From NCBI GenBank assembly GCA_963808775.1, contig CAWEGR010000006.1, positions 1 to 64,000 on the forward strand: DNA of 64,000 bases, in the 5' to 3' direction. This stretch comes from JACVRW01 sp963808775 (GTDB lineage: Bacteria; Actinomycetota; Thermoleophilia; Solirubrobacterales; Thermoleophilaceae). Positions 10,601-18,262 of this stretch are shown piece after piece. Made by a program: the position numbers and the translations under genes. The notes under the pieces were generated by a model that saw only the letters and a program-made list of their open reading frames with translations, did no database searches and was not told where the DNA came from. Within the stretch, counting starts at the first letter, position 1. The number at the start of each line of letters is the position of its first letter.

Positions 10601-10651
10601 TCCGGTGAGTACGGCGGCGAGCGACAGTTGACGGCCGGCTGTGGGGGACAC
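7604..10651 (-). CDS. Large secreted multidomain protein, function unknown
   Basis: This 1015-residue protein starts at the GTG at 10651, chosen because AAGGAAGGA sits six bases upstream and a signal peptide (charged start, Leu/Val-rich core, ASA) follows at once. Reading further upstream gives no homology. Residues ~35-200 look like a beta-sandwich adhesion or carbohydrate-binding domain. Residues ~205-310 resemble a putative Ig-like domain (TMNPGQTIVDVLTGDS). The long centre (~310-750) is rich in alternating hydrophobic strands and Gly, with paired Cys near 715-770. The last ~200 residues are two fibronectin-type sandwiches ending in a very Arg/Lys-rich tail. I infer an exported surface or matrix protein. 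No catalytic motif is visible and no named family is recognised. Confidence 0.75.
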   Translation of the reverse strand: MSPTAGRQLSLAAVLTGLALLLVLGLAGSASAATRTATFDDVLPDTRVSTEYETSHGLTFPDDPGMRPMVKAYPGKAHSGDRVGVSTCEGLTGCGEVFPPPRLRGVLTNTATTVSAYVGYWENPLFPNPGDTMQARIRAYNSDGDLLGSSVYVTVTSGATMTQKVTVTAPAGQSIASFEVTADDGDDGGKTLAIDDVSITTPDGPQPADFTMNPGQTIVDVLTGDSVDVAVDLNRLNGSNGNVSFSVTGLPTGMSGSLSPNPVTGTGTRSILHLSAAEGAAHSDQYTTIAIKATPSGAAVGASSRTITKQVRIRENCERTVRADYLDARSEDCMVKRAGHWEATDTTVRINGLVIRPADDSRPTLVVDPANRTIRGRELTMPFRVSLASSPEIPIYAGPIKLDYSYTSGPVDGPRNVVGLDISGIEKLKGLPVTAVDLSFLKSGKAALTPTLKLDFWPFNYFGAVTTTTTFNTSNDGGVDFSGLYLKLPKVNVLALELKDVELRWAEGTNWAGSAKVVLRFGKTYEIGAGFGIKDGDFAYLRGSVGGLNQPIGAGVFLQSIGFGVQRDPLALMGTIGLSAGPKVAGVQAVSIGGQLKAVLADPWVAEISGNAKVANRFELASAFVRYSSTGLFEFGANAKWDLWRLSLNGGVNGWVDGLDAFNVEGSISACLDVWGPDPCGDARALLSSRGIAGCVGVYGYYVGAGATWDFDFDAFTGCDLTPYRAVKPASAAAVGALSQTTLPAGLPSAAWEVTADGGPTGVTLTGPNGESVTVSRAMPVVQNDQFYAQLRQDGTTFVLANKPAAGRWTLTEDGTAPVKLVREARGLPKAAARVRVSGRGHKRVLSWNARDIAGQRITFAEVGKDVRNAITTTKTARGSVRFRPADGPAGRRKIIAMVQQDGRPRTNLTAGSYRAPGMLKPGKPRNLTVKRSRSRLVVSWRPKPRGFKHAVRFSLSDGRRIVRIVGAKRHTYTLKGVPRRARAKVTVMGLTRLNSKGPAARASVKPARRRPRGA

Positions 10652-10800
10652 GGCGAGTCCTTCCTTATACGTGCGGCGGGGGACGCTTCCGAGAATGCAC
10701 GCTTGTGACGATCGGCGCGACCACCCTGAGTGTGAAATGGGCCATACCTCACAAGGGTCTGTCGGCGCCCCCGCCCGCGCGCGGCGGTCCGCGATGGGTG

Positions 10801-10837
10801 CCGCGACTTTGTCGGCTCTACCTCGACAAACTCGCGG
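10801..10837 (-). repeat. Stem-loop with 14-bp arms
   Basis: CCGCGACTTTGTCG and CGACAAACTCGCGG form 14-bp arms with a single mismatch around a 9-base loop. It abuts the hairpin at 10838-10864 with no gap. Both lie between the stop of the LVIVD-type gene and the start of the large secreted protein gene. Confidence 0.55.
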
Positions 10838-10864
10838 CACCCGGCCGGCGAGGCCGGCCGGGTG
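10838..10864 (-). terminator. Perfect 12-bp hairpin after the LVIVD-type gene
   Basis: CACCCGGCCGGC and GCCGGCCGGGTG form a perfect 12-bp stem with loop GAG, 36 bases past the LVIVD-type gene's stop. This is consistent with a terminator isolating it from the next minus-strand gene. No T-run is present. Confidence 0.6.
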
Positions 10865-10900
10865 TTACGAAACGGCGCGCTGTGTGACGAGCGCGGTCAG

Positions 10901-12708
10901 TCAGTCGAGCGAGTCGGCGAGGTCGTCGAGCCCCTCGACGACGTCGCCGAGCGGCCGATTCGGCCGGAGCTCGTCCGCCAAGTCGCTCAGCAGCTCCACC
11001 GCCCCGGCATCGTCGCCGCTCTCGCTGAGCGCCTCGGCCTCGTCGATGGTCCCGTTGACCTCGTCAAGCGCCGCACCGCTGAGGGCGCCGGCGCGCGCCG
11101 CCTGGTCGACGAAGGCGCGCACCACCGCGAAGCTCGGCTCCCAGACGATCCGGTCCTGGTGCTGCACGTTCAGGCGATCGGCCTGGACCTCCGCCGCCGC
11201 GTCGATCTCGTTCTGGGAAAGCTGGGCGGTCGGCGTGAAGCCGAACACGTCGAAGCCGCGCGCGATCTCCGAGCCGAACGTGTTGCCGTTGTAGTAGTAG
11301 GTCGACCACAGCCCGCCGAGCACGAGCGATCGTCGCATTGATCGGGCCGCGGTCGTAGTAGCCGATCTCGACGGGATTCTCCGGGATCCGTGAAGTCGAC
11401 GAGCGACGCCCCGCCCTGGTACCAGGCCTGCACGAAGATGTCGCGGCCCGGGACCGGGACCAGCGACGGGATGTGGCTGACGCAGTTCTCCTGGTTCGTC
11501 TGGACCATCGGCACCTTGTAGTAGCTGCGGAACCTCAGCTCGCCCCTGACGATCCTGTAGAGCGCGTTGCCGCCCCACTTGAGGTCGTCGGTCGCGCGGC
11601 AGCGCGCGGCTGGTCCCGCCGCCCCACTCGTCGGTGAACATGACCGTCTTGCCGTCGTTGCTGAACGTGGCGCCGTGCCAGTACGAGTAGAGCGGGTCAG
11701 CGACGGAGTCGATCCGCGTCGGGTTCGCCGGGTCGCTGATGTCGATCAGGATGCCGTTGCCCTCGCACGCTCCCGCCGCGAGCTCGATCTCCGGGTACAC
11801 GGTGATGTCATGGCACGCGTCGGTGATCGGCGTGGGACCCCAGTTCATTCCCGATGGATGCTGCGGCGTCGGGACCTCGTTCTGGAGGCCGTTGACCGCG
11901 CCCGTGCCGGGGTCGGCGAACAGCCGCGGCGTGCTCACGATCGTGGCGTCCTGCGGCGCTGCGACCGGCACCTTGATGACCTCGATCCGCCACTTCGACG
12001 GGTTCTCGCCGGTCGGCGTGTTCGTGTTGTTGCCGTCGCAGCCGGCCAGCTCGGTGGCGGGCCGCACGCCGGCTGTCCCCTGGACGTAGATGTAGACGTT
12101 CGCGGGATCGTCGTCATCCGTCACGAGCGTGTGCGTGTGCGAGCCGCGGCAGGTCTGCACCCCGGCCACATGCCTCGGGCTGTCGATGTTCGAGATGTCG
12201 AAGATGCGCACGCCGCGGAAGCGCGTCGTGGCGTCCGCCGGCGGCGTCGAGGAGCAGTCGATCTTGGCGCGGTTCTCCTCGACCGACATGAACAGCAGAT
12301 TCCCGTAGACGGACACGTCGCCCTGGCCTCCGGGGCACACGACCGACGTCCGCAGCGCCGGGCTCGCGGGGTTCGAGATGTCGTAGATGTTGAAGCCGTT
12401 GAAGTTCCCGACGAAGGCAAAGTCGCCCTGGAAGGCGAGATCCGAGTTCACAAAGGCGAACGAGCCCGGGATTCGCCGGGTCGAAGAAGCCGGCGGGCTT
12501 GTTCAGGTGGGCCGACAGGCTCATGCCCTTGAAGGCGACGCCGGGATTGTCGAGGCCGGCGCGAAAGCCCGACGCGCGGATCGTTCGTCGTCGGGAGCTG
12601 CGCGAGCGCGGTTGAAGCGAGCACCGCGGTGAGCGCGACCCACCCCCCGAGAACCGCGAGCAGTACCCGGACCGGACGACGGCCGGTCGGCCTCAGTGAG
12701 CGCGCCAT
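10901..12708 (-). CDS. Secreted LVIVD-repeat beta-propeller-like protein, frameshifted
   Basis: The ATG at 12708 (GGGGGAAGC upstream) opens a signal peptide rich in Leu/Val/Ala ending ALAQ. The body repeats short blocks of the form IYDISNPASP, IFDISNIDSP and LIDISDPANP, the LVIVD-type motif of secreted propeller-like proteins of unknown biochemical role. GSHTHTLV and a YWHGATFSNDG segment are shared by actinobacterial members. The C-terminal ~100 residues are an acidic helical tail. The frame is broken near 12585, 12475, 11610, 11395 and 11335, with family sequence resuming each time, so the ~602-codon span is one gene. It diverges from the DUF305 gene with only 50 bases between starts. Confidence 0.7.
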
Positions 12709-12758
12709 GCTTCCCCCCAGATGGATGGATCCCTCCGGGCGGTGGGTATACCCGGGGC

Positions 12759-13448
12759 ATGGCCGAGAGCAAACGGAGGGGCCCATGGACGTGGCTTCTG
12801 GCCGTTTCCGCAGTCGCGCTCGCCGTCCTCGCGGTCGTCCTCATCGCCGGATCCGGCGACGGATCAGGGGAGACCTCGACACCCGAGGCCGCCGCGGCGA
12901 ACGTCGTGCAGGCGGGCGCGCCCGGTGAGGCGTCGCGGACACTCTCGGCCGACGAGGCGGCGGCGATCGAGCCTCCGCGCCACACCGACCTCGACGTGGC
13001 GTTCGTCACCGGCATGATCCACCACCACGCTCAGGGGATCGAGATGACCGGCCTGGTGCCCGACCGCGGCGCCGGCTCGAAGCTGCCGCTGCTCGCCGAG
13101 CGCACCGAGATCTCGCAGGAGGGCGAGATCGAGCTGATGGAGCGCTGGCTCGAGGAGCGCGGCGAGGAGGCTCCGAGCATGATGGAGCACGACCACGGGC
13201 ACGGCGCACACCTGATGCCGGGGATGCTCACCGAGGCCCAGATGATGCGCCTCGAGGCCACCAGGGGCGCGGCCTTCAACACCCTGTTCCTGAGGTCGAT
13301 GATCCGCCACCACCTGGGCGCGCTGACGATGGTCAGGCAGCTGCGCGAGGCGAATGGCGGTCTCGAGCCCGCCCTCGACAAGCTGGCCCGCGAGATCGAG
13401 GCCGACCAGGCGATCGAGATCGACCGGATGCGCGAGCTGCTCGGCTAG
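12759..13448 (+). CDS. DUF305 membrane-anchored metal-binding protein
   Basis: This 229-residue protein has one N-terminal membrane anchor (residues ~10-30), a low-complexity linker and a DUF305 domain. The two conserved His clusters are present: MIHHHAQ at 86-91 and MIRHH at 181-185. A Met/His-rich loop (MMEHDHGHGAHLMPGM, 141-156) lies between them. DUF305 proteins are ferritin-like helical bundles repeatedly linked to copper or other metal handling outside the membrane. Copper binding is an inference here. The ATG at 12759 is chosen because it opens the positively charged anchor. A 10-bp palindrome GGGTATACCC ends six bases upstream. Its stop shares CTAG with the convergent cyclase gene. 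Confidence 0.8.
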   Translation: MAESKRRGPWTWLLAVSAVALAVLAVVLIAGSGDGSGETSTPEAAAANVVQAGAPGEASRTLSADEAAAIEPPRHTDLDVAFVTGMIHHHAQGIEMTGLVPDRGAGSKLPLLAERTEISQEGEIELMERWLEERGEEAPSMMEHDHGHGAHLMPGMLTEAQMMRLEATRGAAFNTLFLRSMIRHHLGALTMVRQLREANGGLEPALDKLAREIEADQAIEIDRMRELLG

Positions 13449-15166
13449 GGCGAGGTCTCGCGCAGCAGCAGCGCGTCGAGCTCCTCGGGCGGGAGCGGCC
13501 GCGCGAACAGGAAGCCCTGGCCGATCGGGCAGGCCAGCTCGCGCAGCGAGGCCGCCTGCTCCTCGGTCTCGATCCCCTCGGCGACCACGCGCATCGAGAG
13601 CGCCTGGCCGAGCGCGAGCGCCGCCGCGACCAGGGCGTTGTCGGCCGAGTCGGGAGCGATGCCCTGCACGAACGAGCGGTCGATCTTCAGCACGTCGGCC
13701 GGCATGTGGCGCAGGTGGTCGAGCGAGGAGTAGCCCGTCCCGAAGTCGTCGATCGCGATCTGGACTCCCGCGAGGCTGAGGTCGCGCAGCGCGTGGAAGC
13801 CGGACTCGCGGCCCGCCATCGCCGTGCTCTCGGTCACCTCGATGCAGAGCGATGACGGATCGATGCCGGACGTTCGCACCGCACCGAGCACCGTCTTCAC
13901 GACGTCCGGATGCGTGAGCTCGCTCGCGCCGAGATTCACCGACAGCCGCAGGACCCTGCCGTCGCGGCGCTGCCACTCGGCGAGCTGGCGGCACGCCTCG
14001 CCGACGGTCCAGGCGCCGAGCTCGACGATCAGGCCGCTCTCCTCGGCCACCTCGAGGAACTGCGCCCGGGCCGAGCAGCCCGCGCTCGGGGTGCTCCCAG
14101 CGGATCAACGCCTCCGCGCCGACGAGCTCACCCGTGCCGAGGTCGACCTGCGGCTGGTAGTGGAGCCGCAGCTCCCCGCGCTCGAGCGCGCGCTGCAGCT
14201 CCTGCTCGATCGTCATCGCCTCGACCGCGCTCTGGCGCATCTCGGCGTCGAAGAGCTCGGCGCGCGCGCCGCCGCGGGCCTTGGCCCGGTACATCGCGGC
14301 GTCGGCGTCCTCCATCAGACGCTCGTCGCCGACCTCGTCGCCGGGCTCGGCCAGCGCCACGCCGATCGACGCGGACAGGCGCAGCTCCGCCCCGCCGGCC
14401 CTGATCGGCTCGGCGATCGGGCGCTGCAGGCGGTCGGCCACGCTGACCGCCTCGAACACCCCGCCGACGGACTCGCACAGGATCGTGAACTCGTCGCCGC
14501 CGAAGCGGGCGACCGTGTCCTCCGGGCGCAGCGCGGTGCGCAGCCGGGCCGCGACCTGGCGCAGCACCTCGTCGCCGGCGGCGTGACCGAGGCTGTCGTT
14601 GATGCGCTTGAAGCGATCGAGGTCGACGAAGTAGACGGCGGTGACGGTCGAGCGGTCGCGGCGCGCGAGCGCCTGGCGCAGGCGGTCGCTGAACAGCGCG
14701 CGGTTCGGGAGGCCGGTGAGCGGGTCGTACAGCGCGAGCCGCTCGAGCTCGGACTCCATCCGCTTGCGGTCGCTGACGTCGAGAAAGACGCCGTAGAAGA
14801 GCGGCGCCTGCGCGTCCTCACCTGCTCCGCGCACCACGGTCATCTCGTCCCGGATCCAGCGCCAGGTGCCGTCCGCGTCGCGCAGGCGGTACTCCTGCAC
14901 GAGCGCCTGGCCCGTGTCGGCGCAGTCGGCCTCGTTCGCGTCACCCGCGAGTAGTCGTCCGGGTGCACGAGCCTGTCCCAGATCGCGTCGTCGGCCATCC
15001 AGTGCGCGCGCGTGTATCCGAGCACCCGCTCGATCGAGGGAGAGATGTAGAGGCAGCGGCCGTCGAGGCCGGGCGCATAGATGTACGCCACCGCGGGAAG
15101 CCCCTCCGGGAGAGGGCCGTAGCGATCCTCGATTTCGCGCAGGGCAGGCTCCCGATCGGGCGACAT
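13445..15166 (-). CDS. PAS-GGDEF-EAL cyclic-di-GMP enzyme, two frame breaks
   Basis: The domain order is PAS/PAC (about 1-135), GGDEF diguanylate cyclase (about 140-300) and EAL phosphodiesterase (about 320-573). The GGDEF active site RFGGDEF is intact. The EAL domain has GAEALIRWEHP and DDFGTGYSSL, so both making and breaking c-di-GMP are possible. No membrane segment is seen, so the PAS domain probably senses a cytoplasmic ligand. The frame breaks near 14945 (end of PAS) and 14065 (inside EAL) compensate, leaving a normal 574-codon span, and conserved sequence runs through both. The ATG at 15166 precedes the PAS domain. The last four bases are shared with the DUF305 stop. Confidence 0.82.
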
Positions 15167-15183
15167 CACTTCTGTATCGGCAA

Positions 15184-15642
15184 TTAGCGCCTGGAAGCAA
15201 AGAAGGAGCGCAGCAGTGCGGCGGATTCGTCGGCGAGCAGGCCGCCCACCGCGTCCGGGCGGTGGTTGAGGCGCGGCTCCGCGAGCACGTTCATCACGCT
15301 GCCCGCGGCGCCCGCCTTGGGGTCGTCGGCCGCCCAGACGACGCGCGGCACGCGCGCGAGGACGATCGCTCCCGCGCACATGGCGCACGGCTCGAGGGTC
15401 ACGTAGATGACCGTGTCGAGCAGCCGCCAGCCGCCCACGCTGCGCGACGCCTCGCGCAGCGCGAGGATCTCCGCGTGCGCCGTCGGGTCGCCCCGCAGCT
15501 CGCGCTCGTTGCGCGCCGCGCCGATCACCTCGCCCCCGTGGACGACGACGGCTCCAATCGGCACGTCGTCGTGCTCGAGTGCCGCCTCGGCCTCGCGCAG
15601 GGCCAGCCTCATGAAGTACTCGTCACGCGGAAAGAAGCTCAC
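15184..15642 (-). CDS. tadA: tRNA-specific adenosine deaminase
   Basis: This 152-residue zinc deaminase of the CDA fold converts adenosine-34 to inosine in tRNA, as known for TadA. The catalytic HAE motif is at residues 56-58, with Glu58 as proton shuttle, and PCAMC at 85-89 supplies the two zinc cysteines. Length is typical of TadA and much shorter than other deaminases. The GTG start at 15642 has AGGAAG at proper spacing. A longer upstream reading to 15783 is Arg-rich and unsupported. The gene ends 17 bases before the PAS-GGDEF-EAL start on the same strand and is divergent from the S8 protease gene, with 64 bases between. Confidence 0.9.
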   Translation of the reverse strand: MSFFPRDEYFMRLALREAEAALEHDDVPIGAVVVHGGEVIGAARNERELRGDPTAHAEILALREASRSVGGWRLLDTVIYVTLEPCAMCAGAIVLARVPRVVWAADDPKAGAAGSVMNVLAEPRLNHRPDAVGGLLADESAALLRSFFASRR

Positions 15643-15706
15643 ATCACAACTTCCTGCAAGCTGCGTTGTTTGGCGATTCGTACACTCGGAGAGCCACCGT
15701 AACCAA

Positions 15707-17017
15707 ATGTCGATTCGCCTCCTCCTCTCTCTCGCGCTGTCAGTCCTCGCGCTCGCGGCGCTGCCGGCGGGGGCGTCGGCCACGGATTGGGTGCCCGGTG
15801 AGGTGATCGTGGGCTACGAGGACGGCGCCACGGCGGCGGCCACAGCCGGCGCCGCGGAAGCCGCCGGCACGGTCACGGAACAGCCGCTCCCGGGTGACTC
15901 GGAGCAACTCGCGATCGAGGACGGGGACTCGGTCCGCGAGACGATCGCCGAGCTCGAGGCCGACCCGAACGTTGCCTACGCGGTCCCCAACTGGCGAGCG
16001 CACGCGGCGGCCACGCGGCCGAACGACCCCGCGGCGAGCCTGCAGTGGAACCTGTTCGACACCTGGGGCATCAACCTCGTCGAGGCATGGACGCTCGCCG
16101 AGGGGCTCGGCGCGCCACTGGGCCAGGGCGCGGTCGTGGCCGTACTCGACAGCGGCGTCGCCTACGAGACGCGCGGGCGCTTCCGCAAGGCGCCCGACCT
16201 GCGCCACTCAACGTTCGTGAAGCCGTTCGACTTCATCGACAACGACCGGCACCCGAACGACGCGTACGGGCACGGCACCCACGTGGCCGGGACGATCGCC
16301 CAGTGGACGAACAACAGGGTCGGCACGGCCGGAATCGCGCCGCGCGCGAAGGTCATGCCGCTGCGGGTGCTCGACAGCTTCGGTTCCGGCGACTCCGCCG
16401 CGATCTCGCGCGCGATCCGCTACGCGGCGCGCCACCACGCGGACGTGATCAACCTGTCGCTCGAGTTCCCCGCGGAGGTGCGCGCGCGTGAGATCCCCGA
16501 CGTGCTGTCGGCGATCCGCTACGCGAACAGGCGCGGCTCGCTCATCGTCGCGGCGGCCGGCAACCAGGAGGACGTCAGGATCGCCTACCCCGCGCGCGCG
16601 GAGCACGTGGTCTCCGTCGGCGCCACGACGGTCACCGGCTGCCAGGCCTGGTATTCGAACTCGGGCGAGGACCTCGACATCAGCGCTCCGGGCGGCGGGA
16701 TCGACGCGGCCAACACCGACAGCGTCTGGGACAGCCAGCATTGCGACACACAGGAATTCGGCCGGCCGATCGTGCAGCAGACCTTTGCTCATGAGGCCCG
16801 GGTGCGCCGCTTCGGCTTCCCGCGCAATTACGAGGGCACGTCGATGGCGGCCCCGCACGTGTCGGCGATCGCCGCGCTCCTGATCGCGAGCCACCGGATC
16901 GGCCGTAACCCGTCCCCCGCCCAGGTCGAGGAACACCTCGAGGCCACCTCGCGCCACACGGACCGGCCGGACCGCTACGGCGCCGGGATCGTGGACGCCG
17001 CCGCCGCGCTGCGCTAG
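15707..17017 (+). CDS. Secreted subtilisin-like S8 serine protease
   Basis: This 436-residue protease starts with a clear signal peptide (residues 1-25, ending ASA). An inhibitor-I9-like propeptide (to about residue 100) and the S8 catalytic domain follow. The catalytic triad is Asp148 in AVLDSG, His189 in GHGTHVAG and Ser379 in GTSMAAPH, with the oxyanion Asn286 in AAAGN. All are intact, so it should be an active extracellular endopeptidase. There is no C-terminal sorting signal or extra domain. The ATG at 15707 directly precedes the charged signal-peptide start. Its stop lies four bases from the convergent universal stress protein gene. Confidence 0.92.
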   Translation: MSIRLLLSLALSVLALAALPAGASATDWVPGEVIVGYEDGATAAATAGAAEAAGTVTEQPLPGDSEQLAIEDGDSVRETIAELEADPNVAYAVPNWRAHAAATRPNDPAASLQWNLFDTWGINLVEAWTLAEGLGAPLGQGAVVAVLDSGVAYETRGRFRKAPDLRHSTFVKPFDFIDNDRHPNDAYGHGTHVAGTIAQWTNNRVGTAGIAPRAKVMPLRVLDSFGSGDSAAISRAIRYAARHHADVINLSLEFPAEVRAREIPDVLSAIRYANRRGSLIVAAAGNQEDVRIAYPARAEHVVSVGATTVTGCQAWYSNSGEDLDISAPGGGIDAANTDSVWDSQHCDTQEFGRPIVQQTFAHEARVRRFGFPRNYEGTSMAAPHVSAIAALLIASHRIGRNPSPAQVEEHLEATSRHTDRPDRYGAGIVDAAAALR

Positions 17018-17021
17018 CGCC

Positions 17022-17465
17022 TCAGGTCGTGCGGATGATCAGCACGCTGCAGGGGGCGTGGTGCGAGATCTTGTTCGGCACGCTGCCGAGCAGGAACCGC
17101 TTCGCCCCCGTCATGCCCTTGTTGCCGACGACGATCAGGTCGGCCTTCATCTCCTCCGCGACGTCGAGGATCGCGTCGGCCGGATCGCCCTCGCGCGCGT
17201 GAAGCTCGACCTCGAGGCCGGCGGCGCGAAAGCCCTCCGCCGCGCGCTCGAGCGTCGTGGTCACGTCCTCGCGCGGACTCACGAGCCAGCCCTCCTCCTC
17301 GGCCGTTGCCTCGCGCTGCTCCTCGAGCCGCTGCTTCGACACGGGCTCGTAGGCGCTCACGACGTGGACGAGCGCGCCCAGCTTCACGGCGAGATGGGTT
17401 GCCTCCTGCACCGCCTGGCCGGCGGTGTCCGAGCCGTCCGTCCCGATGACGATCGATGCGAGCAC
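17022..17465 (-). CDS. Universal stress protein (UspA family)
   Basis: This 147-residue single UspA domain is normal in length. The N-terminal strand IVIGTDGSDTAG and the ATP-binding signature GNKGMTG with GSV (G-x2-G-x9-G-S) near the C-terminus indicate an ATP-binding member. Such proteins support survival in starvation or oxidative stress by unknown means. The GTG start at 17465 opens the first strand immediately. It is divergent from the LuxR response regulator with 56 bases between starts, so the two may share a control region. Confidence 0.9.
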   Translation of the reverse strand: MLASIVIGTDGSDTAGQAVQEATHLAVKLGALVHVVSAYEPVSKQRLEEQREATAEEEGWLVSPREDVTTTLERAAEGFRAAGLEVELHAREGDPADAILDVAEEMKADLIVVGNKGMTGAKRFLLGSVPNKISHHAPCSVLIIRTT

Positions 17466-17521
17466 CCAACGATCATAAGTACAGTTCGCGGTTTGGCCAG
17501 ATCGCCAGTATGTTGGGCTCG

Positions 17522-18148
17522 ATGGCCACTCCTACGCGGTGTCTGGCCGTCGACGACCATCCGACCGTGAGGCAAGGACTCGCTCTCATGTTCGGCCAGA
17601 CTCCCGACCTGGAGCTGGTGGGAACGGTCGACGACGGCGAGGGCGTGATCGACGCTGTTCGAAAGCTGCGCCCGCAGGTCGTGATCATGGACGTTCGACT
17701 GCCCGGCATCGACGGCATCTCCGCCGTGAAGCGGATCGCCGAGGCCTCCCCGGACGTCCACACGGTCATGTTCTCTGCCTACGGCGACAAGCGCCTGCTG
17801 TCCGACGCGATCGCGGCGGGCGCCAGGGGCTACGTGCTGAAGGGCTCTCCGCCCGAGGACCTGCTGCGCGCCGTGCGCACGGTCACGGGCGGCAAGCCGT
17901 TCGTGGACCCGTCGCTGTCGCCTGCGCTCCTGATGAACGCGGTCGGTCCGGACGCGCCGCTGTCCGAGCGCGAGCGCGAGATCCTGCAGCTGCTCGCGGG
18001 GGGCTTCCACACGGAGGAGGTCGCGCGCCGCATCGGGCTGTCCGCCGAGACCGTGAAGTCCGACACGAAGCGCGCGATCCTGAAGCTCGAGGCCGACACG
18101 CGCGTGCACGCCGTGGCGATCGCGCTGCGTCAGGCGCTGATCGAGTAG
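17522..18148 (+). CDS. NarL/LuxR-family response regulator
   Basis: This 208-residue protein has a receiver domain (1-120) and a LuxR-type helix-turn-helix (about 143-205). The phosphorylation site is Asp57 in VVIMDVRLPG, with the acidic pair Asp11-Asp12 and Lys107 in VLKG completing the active pocket. The DNA-binding domain has LSEREREILQLL and ETVKSDTK. No histidine kinase gene is nearby, so its partner is elsewhere. The ATG at 17522 gives a standard receiver start. An in-frame ATG at 17510 would add four residues. Confidence 0.92.
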   Translation: MATPTRCLAVDDHPTVRQGLALMFGQTPDLELVGTVDDGEGVIDAVRKLRPQVVIMDVRLPGIDGISAVKRIAEASPDVHTVMFSAYGDKRLLSDAIAAGARGYVLKGSPPEDLLRAVRTVTGGKPFVDPSLSPALLMNAVGPDAPLSEREREILQLLAGGFHTEEVARRIGLSAETVKSDTKRAILKLEADTRVHAVAIALRQALIE

Positions 18149-18169
18149 CGCTCTGCCACTCTTGCGGGC

Positions 18170-18262
18170 GTGGAGATCCCGCGCTTCTGGATCGTGATGC
18201 AGGTCCTGATCGTCATCTTCGTCCTGATCGGGATGGGGATCGCGATCACGAAGCTGGCCTGA
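18170..18262 (+). CDS. Candidate 30-residue membrane microprotein
   Basis: A GTG-initiated frame of 30 codons follows the response regulator by 21 bases. The translation starts MEIPRFWIVMQVL and continues as one unbroken hydrophobic helix (about residues 7-26) ending ITKLA. The pattern of a short polar start, one transmembrane helix and a Lys near the inner end is what small single-pass membrane proteins look like, and random frames in this GC-rich DNA are usually Arg/Pro-rich instead. The ribosome-binding site is weak. Its last 17 bases overlap the convergent permease gene. I do not recognise a named family, and function is unknown. Confidence 0.45.
   Translation: MEIPRFWIVMQVLIVIFVLIGMGIAITKLA

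Noticed and set aside
7739..10708. 989-residue open frame on the plus strand
   Set aside because: It is antisense to the well-supported secreted protein gene. Its translation is Arg/Ala/Asp-rich with no motifs, as expected from GC-rich codons read backwards.
12864..15200. 778-residue minus-strand frame reading through into DUF305
   Set aside because: It is the correct frame for GGDEF but becomes Arg-rich after the break near 14065. The true EAL domain continues in another frame to 13445.
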